From Candidatus Fermentibacterota bacterium (lineage in GTDB: Bacteria > JAFGKV01), in contig JAUXFG010000032.1 in assembly GCA_030620115.1 (NCBI GenBank), positions 1 to 32,966 on the forward strand: a stretch of DNA of 32,966 nt, written 5' to 3'. The notes under the pieces were generated by a model that worked only from the letters and a program-made list of their open reading frames with translations, was not told where the DNA came from and made no database searches. Below are positions 8,300-14,690 of the stretch, in pieces (the stretch's first letter is position 1; each line of letters opens with the position of its first letter). Position numbers and translations under genes: made by a program.

Positions 8300-8420
8300 G
8301 ACAGCCCTGGCATCAAGCGTCTTTGGAGTGCGCAAGCCATGCTTGCGCTTTCGAAGGCGGGAGCCACGGGGCCGCACACAAGAGATCGCGTCTACCCCCG
8401 CCACGTCGGGGTTGGTGAGT
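8300..8420. repeat. GAGTGCGCAAGC-type spacer repeat
   Basis: The region includes the inverted repeat GCGCAAGC-CAT-GCTTGCGC (8330-8348) within a context (TTGGAGTGCG...GCTTTCGAAGGCGGGAGCC) that I recognise as a type of dispersed spacer sequence in several bacterial phyla. It shares the TGGAG-plus-inverted-repeat layout with 120-147. The reading frame of the isochorismatase-like gene is open through it, but no ribosome-binding site supports starting there. Confidence 0.4.
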
Positions 8421-8503
8421 TAGCGCTGCGCATCTCCTTTGAGCACGGCTTGCCCCATGCAGACACGACGCATATCATGCGCCCCTTAAAGAGAGGGCGA
8501 CTG

Positions 8504-9184
8504 ATGGTGAAACGTTTTGCCGAATACGTGACAAAATCAACATTATCCAACCGATCAGAGGCGTGGCTTTCCATGGTTCGAAACAGTGTGCCGCCGAGGC
8601 CGGGGCTCACCATAGATCCCAGGCGCTGCGCCTTGCTGGTGATCGATATGCTCCACTACTTCGCCCACCCGTCGGGTCGTTGCTATCTGCCGGCCACAGA
8701 GGCCATCATCCCTCGGATCGTCTCACTCCTCGATGCGTGGCGATCCTTTGGGGGGACTGTGGTATTCACAAGGCACTGTCATGAAGGCGAGCATGATCTC
8801 GGCATGCTTGGACGTTTTTTCTCAGACTACATCAGAGCAGGCAAGGAAGAATCACACATCGTTCATGAGCTCACTCCAAGGCAGGATGAAGACATAATCC
8901 GGAAAACGACCTACGACGCGTTTCTCGGCACTGAGCTGGAGTCGATCCTCAGGCGCAAAGCAACCGAACAGGTATTGATCACTGGTGTCCTAACCCATAT
9001 GTGCTGTGAGACAACCGCACGATCCGCGTTCTGCCGTGGCTTCGAGGTCTACGTTGCCGCGGACGCGATGGCATCAAGCAATGAGGAGCGGCATGTCTGT
9101 TCTCTGCTTGCCATGGCTGACAGTGTTGCCGTGGTGAAGAGCACGTCGGAGATACTCCAGCGGTGTGTATCAACGAGCATATAG
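8504..9184 (+). CDS. Isochorismatase-family cysteine hydrolase
   Basis: This is a 226-residue cytoplasmic protein with all landmarks of the isochorismatase-like fold. Residues 43-50 (ALLVIDML) hold the catalytic Asp48. Lys134 lies in IIRKTTYDAF. The nucleophile Cys167 lies in GVLTHMCCETTARSA, followed by FEVYVAADAMAS. Family members hydrolyse C-N or ether bonds (nicotinamide, N-carbamoyl compounds, isochorismate). Nothing here selects the substrate. ATG 8504 is chosen because GAGAGG precedes it and upstream sequence is repeat-like; the residues before the domain (1-40) are longer than usual. It overlaps the following flavoprotein gene by 22 bp, so the two are translationally linked. Confidence 0.85.
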   Translation: MVKRFAEYVTKSTLSNRSEAWLSMVRNSVPPRPGLTIDPRRCALLVIDMLHYFAHPSGRCYLPATEAIIPRIVSLLDAWRSFGGTVVFTRHCHEGEHDLGMLGRFFSDYIRAGKEESHIVHELTPRQDEDIIRKTTYDAFLGTELESILRRKATEQVLITGVLTHMCCETTARSAFCRGFEVYVAADAMASSNEERHVCSLLAMADSVAVVKSTSEILQRCVSTSI

Positions 9185-10110
9185 TCATTGTGGGCGCCGG
9201 GCCCGCAGGATGCGCCGCGGCAATCCAATGCACACGATTAGGCGTTCCACCACTGGTCCTCGATCGAACCGGGCAGGTTGGCGGCCTCATATCGAACGCC
9301 TTCTTGGTGGAGAACTATCCTGGGCTGGAACCAATGCGAGGCACTGAGTTCGCTGATCGCCTTACGCAGCACTTTGCGCGATTCGGAATTCCAATTACTC
9401 GAGGGGTTGTCACCGCTTTAGCCCGGACTTCTCACCAACTTTCGGCATTATCACAAGAGGGCATCACAGTATGCGGCGATTTTGGCAAGATACACGCAAC
9501 GAGCGTCATCGTTGCCGTAGGTACTGAATCAGTTCGCCTCGATGTTCCCGGTGCGGCCGAATTGGAGGGCAACGGCCTTTTCTACGAAGTTCGTCATTTC
9601 TTGGAATTCCACAGCCGACTCGGCCAAACAGTAGTAATCGGAGGTGGCGAAGCGGCATTCGACTATGCACTTTCTCTGGCAAGAGCAGACGCGAAAGTGA
9701 TTTTACTTGTCCGCGCTCCCTCGCCCAGGGCGCATGGGCGACTGGTGGAAATGGTGAACAGAGAACCCGCGATCAAGGTGGTGCTTCACACGAGACCACG
9801 TGCCATTCGCGCGAATCCCGCGAACTGCGCGGGATTCGTAATCGAGACAAGTGGTCCAAATGGTTCATCTACTCTGCAAGCAGACGGCATCTTGGTGGCC
9901 ATTGGCCGCAGATCCACTGCTCCTTCATTGCTTCCGGGTCTTGAGGCGGATCCCCGCAACCCCATCATGACCCGTGACCCCGGGATCTTCGTGGTAGGAG
10001 ATGCGCGGGCTGGATCTCTTGGACAACTGGCGATTGCAGTAGGGGATGGCCTTCAGGCAGCGGAGGCTGCTGTTCGACACGTACGAGAGAACCCGGCCGT
10101 CAGGAGATGA
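9163..10110 (+). CDS. Thioredoxin-reductase-like FAD/NAD(P) oxidoreductase lacking the CxxC site
   Basis: This 315-residue flavoprotein starts at GTG 9163, inside the end of the hydrolase gene. The FAD motif is IVIVGAGPAG (7-16). GQVGGLISNAFLVENYPGLEP fits the TrxB isoalloxazine region. The NAD(P) motif is VVIGGGEAAFDYAL (157-170), and the second FAD motif is FVVGDARAGSLGQLAIAVGDG. Where TrxB has YCATCDGFF, this protein reads YEVRHFLEF, so the redox disulfide is absent and classical thioredoxin reduction is unlikely. It more likely passes electrons from NAD(P)H to a partner protein or small molecule. Residues 87-95 (ARTSHQLSA) are encoded by a sequence matching the R1 repeat end. Pairing with the hydrolase suggests a shared pathway, but this is inference. 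Confidence 0.8.
   Translation: MCINEHIVIVGAGPAGCAAAIQCTRLGVPPLVLDRTGQVGGLISNAFLVENYPGLEPMRGTEFADRLTQHFARFGIPITRGVVTALARTSHQLSALSQEGITVCGDFGKIHATSVIVAVGTESVRLDVPGAAELEGNGLFYEVRHFLEFHSRLGQTVVIGGGEAAFDYALSLARADAKVILLVRAPSPRAHGRLVEMVNREPAIKVVLHTRPRAIRANPANCAGFVIETSGPNGSSTLQADGILVAIGRRSTAPSLLPGLEADPRNPIMTRDPGIFVVGDARAGSLGQLAIAVGDGLQAAEAAVRHVRENPAVRR
9422..9445 (+). repeat. R1 repeat terminus inside the flavoprotein gene
   Basis: These 24 bases (beginning CCCGGACTTCTCACCAAC and ending TTTCGG) match the outer end of the dispersed R1 element, for example at 20041 and, as complement, at 27490-27513. The segment is read in frame as part of the flavoprotein between the FAD and NAD domains. No matching opposite end is present nearby, so it is only one terminus. 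Confidence 0.7.
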
Positions 10111-10224
10111 AATGCGTTGCCGTTCACGGGTTCAGAGTTCACTGTTCAAGATTGCCAATCGAAGCCTACGAATCAACGATTCGGATTTCCGATGAATCCT
10201 AAACCTCTGAACCCATGAACGGTT

Positions 10225-10345
10225 ACTGAAATGCTCAGGGCTTCCCATGTAGGGGCACGGCATGCCGTGCCCACCGGCCTGCCTCGGCGAAGCCTTCGCG
10301 TAGACGGGCGGCGTAGTCTCGCCGACGGCGCGGGGTGAAGATGGC
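10225..10345. repeat. R3 palindrome repeat copy between flavoprotein and radical SAM genes
   Basis: The sequence CCCATGTAGGGGCACG leads into the perfect palindrome GGGCACGGCATGCCGTGCCC (about 10243-10262), followed by CGTAGACGGGCGGCGTAGTC-type sequence. Related copies occur at 12811-12870, 23369-23420 and 31266-31400. This is a REP-like spacer repeat. It reaches the start codon of the radical SAM gene. The other part of the spacer (10111-10224) has no recognisable feature. Confidence 0.7.
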
Positions 10346-11329
10346 ATGACAGAATGTGAAGTTATTTCTCAGCGAATCCTAAGAGTCGTTTCTACCAGAG
10401 GAGATGACGAGCTGGCAAAAGTCTTCATCGCTGAGCTGCAAGATGGATCGCTGATCGAGTTTGTCGAATCGGTACAACCTCCTGTATCGCGAAACGAAAA
10501 ATGGGTGCTCATCGTATCAACATTGAAGGGTTGTCCGGTGGGGTGTCCCTTCTGTGATGCAGGGGGATCATACAAGGGTAAGCTCGCCGCTGACGAGATA
10601 TTGGCTCAGATCGAATACCTCATCCGAAGGCGCTATCCGGACGGGAAAGTCCCTGTTCCAAAACTAAAAGTGCAATTCGCGAGAATGGGCGATCCGGCAT
10701 TCAACGATGCGGTCTTGGATGCACTCACGGAGCTTCCCACACGTTTTGACCTGCCCGGGCTGCTTCCCAGCATTTCCACTATTGCTCCCAAAGGGCGGGA
10801 TGGTTTCTTCGAGGAGCTGCTCACCATCAAACGAGCGCTCTATGGCGGCGGGCGCTTCCAAATGCAGTTTTCCATCCACAGCACCGACCAGGAAGCCAAG
10901 AGGCGTCTCATCCCATGGGACACATGGAGCCTTCCTCGGATAGCCGAATATGGGGATCGCTTCTTCGAGCCGGGCGACCGAAAGATCACCCTCAACTTCG
11001 CACCGGCCAGAGATCTCCCATTGGATCCGCAAGCTCTCGTCGATCTATTCTCGCCGGAACGCTATCTCATCAAGCTCACCCCAATCAATCCCACATTGAG
11101 GGCGTCACGCTTCCGGCTCCAGGGCCTCATCGATCCTCGTGATCCAGAGGAGTGCGAGAAGACGGCCGACAGATTCCGCACTGCCGGTTACACCACGATT
11201 CTAAGCATCGGTGAGCTAAGGGAAAACGAGATCGGCTCGAACTGCGGCATGTTTGTGACTCGATTCGAGAACGATCATGACGGGAACCAAAACATCAACG
11301 AAACTCGTGCAGAAGTCCGGATCTCGTGA
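10346..11329 (+). CDS. RlmN/Cfr-like radical SAM protein lacking one catalytic Cys
   Basis: This 327-residue protein carries a radical SAM iron-sulfur motif CPVGCPFC (Cys63, Cys67, Cys70) preceded by KWVLIVSTLKG. It continues with GKLAADEILAQIEYLI, MGDPAFN and STIAPKGRDGF, as in the RlmN/Cfr family of rRNA methylases. A C-terminal GSNCGMF (Cys300) aligns with the ACGQL cysteine that RlmN methylates. The second RlmN cysteine, seven residues before the cluster motif, is Ile56 here. The N-terminal RlmN domain is also missing (about 60 residues before the motif). The reaction may therefore differ from tRNA/rRNA C2 methylation. It resembles a shorter, poorly characterised RlmN-like family. The first codons (MTECEVIS) overlap a dispersed repeat (R4), so a later start remains possible. 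Confidence 0.8.
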   Translation: MTECEVISQRILRVVSTRGDDELAKVFIAELQDGSLIEFVESVQPPVSRNEKWVLIVSTLKGCPVGCPFCDAGGSYKGKLAADEILAQIEYLIRRRYPDGKVPVPKLKVQFARMGDPAFNDAVLDALTELPTRFDLPGLLPSISTIAPKGRDGFFEELLTIKRALYGGGRFQMQFSIHSTDQEAKRRLIPWDTWSLPRIAEYGDRFFEPGDRKITLNFAPARDLPLDPQALVDLFSPERYLIKLTPINPTLRASRFRLQGLIDPRDPEECEKTADRFRTAGYTTILSIGELRENEIGSNCGMFVTRFENDHDGNQNINETRAEVRIS

Positions 11330-11337
11330 GTTCGTAG

Positions 11338-11514
11338 CTTCTCAATAAGTCCGTGCATCCAACCTCTTCACCCCTCCTATCCTTTATGATGGAGGGCCGT
11401 CCGACCGCCGGCGGATCGCGTCCGCGGTATCTGGCATAGCCGGCCTCGACTCTCATCCCCAGCATCCTCGGAATTGGGATCGGAATCGCCATCGCTATCG
11501 AAATTAGCCACACC
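11338..11514. repeat. R2 repeat copy 1, left part
   Basis: This stretch begins CTTCTCAATAAGTCC, passes through TATGATGGAGGGCCGTCC and the inverted GGATCGCGTCCGCGG area, and ends in hexamer-like GATCGGAATCGCCATCGC and CCACACC. It matches 19690-19862 and 24289-24445 closely. The copy is interrupted at 11515 by an R1 element and resumes at 11815. Confidence 0.8.
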
Positions 11515-11811
11515 CCAGCCCGCGTTTCTCACCAGCTTTCGTCGCGAAACAGCTGAGATGGTGATGGCTGTGAGGCTTGCGACCGAGGACCCCGGCTCTG
11601 TCAGGGCGTAGCCTGGCTCCGCCGTGGCGACCTGTCCCGGCGAAGCTCGAAGAGCGGAGACGGAAGCCCGAAGGCGTATCCTCTGCGATACGACGAGGAG
11701 TCCGCCTGTCACGGCGTAGGCCTTGCGAAGACGGAACGAAGCGTAACAAAGCAGGCAGCACCATATCAGCCGTTGTAGTCCCGCGGCAGACGCGGGATGA
11801 GAAATGCGGGC
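11515..11811. mobile_element. R1 element inserted into R2 (about 300 bp, non-coding)
   Basis: The ends are inverted: CCCGCGTTTCTCACC on the left and GATGAGAAATGCGGGC on the right. R2 copy 1 reads CCACACC before the element and CTCTCGCC after it. In R2 copy 2 the same flanks are separated by only GTAG (19856-19874). That copy is an empty site, so R1 behaves like an inserted element. Internal sequence includes GCTTGCGACCGAGGACCCC, shared with other R1 copies, and several hairpins. It carries no transposase, so movement would need a factor encoded elsewhere. Confidence 0.7.
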
Positions 11812-11814
11812 TAA

Positions 11815-11930
11815 CTCTCGCCATCATCACTCATCCAGCTTCTCGCCGCTGAGGACCACGTGATCACACCTCAGTTCGATCCCGATTCCGATGGCGATTC
11901 CGATTCCGATCAAGGATGAAGAATGAAGAC
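11815..11930. repeat. R2 repeat copy 1, right part
   Basis: Starting CTCTCGCCATCATC, it continues with GAGGACCACGTGATCACACC and a GATTCC hexamer run (CCGATTCCGATGGCG). It matches 19867-19955. It ends just before the VapC gene on the minus strand and contains no gene. Confidence 0.75.
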
Positions 11931-11951
11931 ATTGGAGCTCATCGTTATTCG

Positions 11952-12371
11952 TCAAAACCTATCGAGATCATGAAAAGCGGCTATCGTGAATCCGTTCTCT
12001 TCAAAGTGCTTGTCAAAGGTGTAAGCAGTGGTGAGGCCTCTGGCTTCCATAATCTCAAAGCTCAGACAATCCACCAGACTGAGAGCCCGATCGGCCCGCG
12101 CCAAGAGACGCTGCATGGCTTTTGCGTGCCACTCTGCGTCAACCCATATGACATCGAGTAGAGGCTGAATCTTCATCTGGAAATCAGAAACCGCGGCAAG
12201 GCTCACTCGCCGTTGTAAGAGCGCCACCGTTTCGAGGATCACATACGAGCTGGTCAGAAGGCGAACGTCATGTGTGCTGAAATAGTCGAGATTCGCCCGG
12301 GCGCGGATATGCATGTAATCATTGTGCACCAAAAGCGCGAAGAGAGCCGAGGTGTCTGCAAAGATAATCAT
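11952..12371 (-). CDS. vapC: VapC-family PIN ribonuclease toxin (module 1)
   Basis: This 139-residue PIN-domain protein opens with MIIFADTSALFALL, carrying the first metal-binding Asp and the adjacent Thr/Ser. A central Glu lies in YVILETVALLQ, followed by SLVDCLSFEIMEARGL (second Asp) and AYTFDKHFEENGF (third Asp). These four acidic positions form the usual catalytic site. VapC toxins cleave specific RNAs when freed from VapB. The start overlaps the end of the antitoxin gene by 4 bp (ATGA), typical of VapBC operons. It resembles the VapC at 23790-24194 throughout (LSLVDC, FDxHFxExGF), so the two modules are paralogous. Confidence 0.9.
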   Translation of the reverse strand: MIIFADTSALFALLVHNDYMHIRARANLDYFSTHDVRLLTSSYVILETVALLQRRVSLAAVSDFQMKIQPLLDVIWVDAEWHAKAMQRLLARADRALSLVDCLSFEIMEARGLTTAYTFDKHFEENGFTIAAFHDLDRF

Positions 12372-12619
12372 GATCCCTCTCCGTAAGCCTCTTCAAGGTA
12401 GCGATCATGCTCCACAGATATGTCGGGAAACTTCGTGTTGTACTTGCCCACTATCATGCTTGCTTGCCGATAGAGAGCCGTGCGGTCAGGTTTCCGGGTA
12501 AGAAGAAGTTGGTCAATCGCCCTTCGGATTATGGCTGCCATTGACTCTTCGCTTGCGCGGGAGATCTCTCTGAGCGCCTCATACTGATCGTTCGTGAGTT
12601 GAACCTGAGTTCGAATCAT
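12368..12619 (-). CDS. vapB: VapB-family ribbon-helix-helix antitoxin (module 1)
   Basis: This 83-residue protein starts with MIRTQVQLTNDQYEALREISRASEESMAAIIRRAID, a ribbon-helix-helix DNA-binding domain. The short strand RTQVQL is followed by two helices. The C-terminal part (DRTALYRQASMIVGKYNTKFPDISVEHDRYLEEAYGE) is probably the VapC-binding tail. ATG 12619 is chosen because GAGAGG precedes it; an in-frame TTG lies two codons upstream. It should neutralise VapC and repress the operon through the operator at 12639-12674. The N-terminal strand is shared with the second VapB at 23545. Confidence 0.88.
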   Translation of the reverse strand: MIRTQVQLTNDQYEALREISRASEESMAAIIRRAIDQLLLTRKPDRTALYRQASMIVGKYNTKFPDISVEHDRYLEEAYGEGS

Positions 12620-12638
12620 TGTCAACCTCTCGAGAAGA

Positions 12639-12694
12639 TGTTATCAGAATGGCTATTGTGCTGTAATGATAACATGCTATCTTCCCGAAGTCAA
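12639..12694 (-). promoter_or_regulatory. vapBC1 promoter with overlapping operator
   Basis: On the minus strand TTGACT (12694-12689) is separated by 17 bp from TATCAT (12671-12666), a good sigma-70-type promoter. An 8-bp inverted repeat, TGTTATCA (12639-12646) and TGATAACA (12667-12674), has one arm covering the -10 box. Binding of VapB to this repeat would block RNA polymerase, the autoregulation usual for such modules. Assignment is by sequence only. Confidence 0.65.
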
Positions 12695-12747
12695 GAACAA
12701 GCGCTCACACCCTTTGCCTCCTTATCTCGCCTGAGAGCCGGACACAC

Positions 12748-12870
12748 TTAGGGTTCACGCAGAAATAAGTTCGCATTCTTGGCGCTCAGATTTACCACAG
12801 ATTTGCTTTCTCCCATGTAGGGGCACGGCATGCCGTGCCCACCGGAGGCGTAGTCTAAGCCACATCGAGT
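12748..12870. repeat. R4 (inverted end) and R3 repeat copies before the Kelch gene
   Basis: CAGAAATAAGTTCGCATTCT (12751-12770) is the inverse of the R4 string AAGAATGTGAAGTTATTTCT with two changes. At 12813-12842 the R3 palindrome GGGCACGGCATGCCGTGCCC follows a CCCATGTAGG leader. The remaining spacer up to 13066 contains no supported gene. Confidence 0.6.
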
Positions 12871-13066
12871 CTCGCGGCAGACACGGGATACGTCCGACTT
12901 CGTATAGCCTGTGGCCACCTTTTGAGTGAAATCATTTCTTGCTGGAGAAGCGTTTGACATCTCCGTGCAAGTCAGGTATATGGATTCCAGTCTCGAATAC
13001 TTTGACGACTACGAGCACCCTGATGTGCGGTTTACCGGCGCGGTTTTCAAGAAGGAGGTTCTGATC

Positions 13067-14191
13067 ATGACAAGGTATTATCTGGTGTTTCTGATGTGTC
13101 TCCTCGTGGCAAGCGCAGCGGACGCCGCGGACGACTGGACTCAGCAGTCCCTCTCCTCCAGCCCGTCGGCGCGACGGAGCCACGCGATGGCTTACCTCGG
13201 GGGGGATCAAGCGGTACTCTTCGGGGGCTTTGATGCTTCTGCTCAGGACGCTGAGACCTGGGTGTATGATCTCAGCGATAACACCTGGACACAGCAGTCT
13301 CCCACCTCCAGCCCGTCGGCGCGATACGCCCATGCGATGGCTCACATCGGTGGGGATCAAGTGCTGCTCTTTGGAGGCTATGATGCTTCTGGGAATGACG
13401 ATGAGACCTGGGTGTATGATCTCAGCGCGAACACCTGGACGCAGCAGTCTCCCACCTCCAGCCCATCGGCGAGAAACGCCCATGCGATGGCTCACATCGG
13501 TGGGGACCAAGTGCTGCTCTTTGGGGGCTATGATGGTGCTTATGACGATGAGACCTGGGTGTATGATCTCAGTGCGAACACCTGGACGCAGCAGTCTCCT
13601 CCCTCCAACCCGTCGGCGAGAGGGAGCCATGCGATGGCGTACATCGGGGGGGATCAAGTGGTGCTCTTTGGGGGCCAGGATGGTTCTGGGTATGACGATG
13701 AGACCTGGGTGTATGATCTCAGCGCAGACGACTGGACGCAGGATACGAATACGACCCAACCTTCGGCAAGGGGTGAGTATGATCTGTCCGAGACCAGCAT
13801 GGATGGCTCCAGCTACCCGGTCCTGTTCGGCGGGTGGGATGGTAATTATGACGATGAGACCTGGACGTTCGGCGGCGGAGATTATCTATTCCCTTTCGAG
13901 GCCATGGTTTTGGACATCGAGCTGATCAGCGCCAACACAGCCAGGGTTTCGTGGTCAGTCATAACTGGCGCCACGGACTATGACTTGTACAGGAGATCGA
14001 CCGCCTTCTTCAGCGGATCAGACCCACCCTGGCAGACAGTGACGGCACCGACAACTCAATTGGACTTCTCTGACGGCATAGGGAACACAAACACGAACTA
14101 CTACTTCCTAGGGAAAGCCCGTAGTGCGACCCAAACCTCACCAGCATCCAATATCGTCGGTGAATTTGATTTCGACGCTGATATACCCTAG
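13067..14191 (+). CDS. Secreted Kelch-repeat beta-propeller protein, C-terminal tail lost
   Basis: This protein is 374 residues from ATG 13067, with a strong AAGGAGG upstream; the in-frame start at 12926 lies earlier without such a site. The signal peptide is MTRYYLVFLMCLLVASAADA. Five Kelch units follow, each with DxWTQQSPTSSPSAR, HAMAxIGGDQVxLFGG and DDETWVYDLS. They are so similar at DNA level that recent duplication or gene conversion is likely. After the propeller comes a fibronectin-like segment (VLDIELISANTARVSWS...YDLYRRS). The frame ends at TAG 14189-14191 after FDFDADIP, exactly before where a FlgD-type tail would begin. That tail is still visible downstream. The protein as encoded would be exported but not processed like its tailed neighbours. 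Confidence 0.8.
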   Translation: MTRYYLVFLMCLLVASAADAADDWTQQSLSSSPSARRSHAMAYLGGDQAVLFGGFDASAQDAETWVYDLSDNTWTQQSPTSSPSARYAHAMAHIGGDQVLLFGGYDASGNDDETWVYDLSANTWTQQSPTSSPSARNAHAMAHIGGDQVLLFGGYDGAYDDETWVYDLSANTWTQQSPPSNPSARGSHAMAYIGGDQVVLFGGQDGSGYDDETWVYDLSADDWTQDTNTTQPSARGEYDLSETSMDGSSYPVLFGGWDGNYDDETWTFGGGDYLFPFEAMVLDIELISANTARVSWSVITGATDYDLYRRSTAFFSGSDPPWQTVTAPTTQLDFSDGIGNTNTNYYFLGKARSATQTSPASNIVGEFDFDADIP

Positions 14192-14400
14192 AGCGGCGTT
14201 CGGCCTGTCCCGAACGTTCCCAATCCGTTCAGTTCCGTAGCGGAGATTCGCCATCAGGTGCCCGAAGCCTCGCATGTTCAGCTTGCGGTGTACGATGTGC
14301 TCGAACGGAAGGCGCAGGTGCTTGGTTGACGGAGTCGTGGAGGACGGCGGAGTGGGATGGGGAAGAGTCCGCTGGCTGGCGGAGACGTCCAACATCGAAC
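14192..14400 (+). pseudogene. Decayed FlgD-type C-terminal tail of the Kelch gene
   Basis: Directly after the TAG and in the same frame, 45 codons read SGVRPVPNVPNPFSS, VAEIRHQVPEASHVQLAVYD and VLERKAQVLG before TGA 14327-14329. This is the first half of a FlgD-like tail (compare NPFSSTTRILYELP in the gene at 29297). The second half is recognisable only after frame changes: VDGVVEDG from 14325, then EWDGEESAG near 14350. So a nonsense mutation and at least two frameshifts separate the propeller from its tail. Confidence 0.7.
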
Positions 14401-14499
14401 GTTGCCGAATCGAAGCAGGCGCTTCGCCTTGTCAAGGAAGTGCCCTTGATAGAGGATCCTGCTGAGGTCGGTCCTCATCCAAACTTCGATGTCCCTCCT

Positions 14500-14631
14500 C
14501 CCCACAAACTTCGTCGGAAGCCTCGTCCCAAACTCCATCCCACAAACTTCGTCTCGAACTTTGTCCCGAACTTTGTCTCTCTCCAATTCGAAGTTCGATG
14601 TTGAATGTTCGATGTTCGATGTTCTGTGTCC
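14500..14631. repeat. Degenerate AACTTCGTC tandem units plus TTCGATGTTGAATG repeat copy 2
   Basis: From 14503 to about 14582 short units of the type CGAACTTTGTCCC / AAACTTCGTC repeat imperfectly. From 14586 to 14631 the TTCGATGTT/GAATGTTCGA string repeats the first 45 bases of the window. Nothing in this stretch or up to 14690 looks coding. Confidence 0.55.
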
Positions 14632-14690
14632 AATAACCACCTCATCCCGCATGTATTGTGAACGCCCGCTTCCCTGAATCCCACAGACGA

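Noticed and set aside
12932-13759. 275-codon minus-strand open frame opposite the Kelch gene
   Set aside because: It mirrors the Kelch repeats and has no signal or ribosome-binding site; the Kelch protein is clearly the real product.
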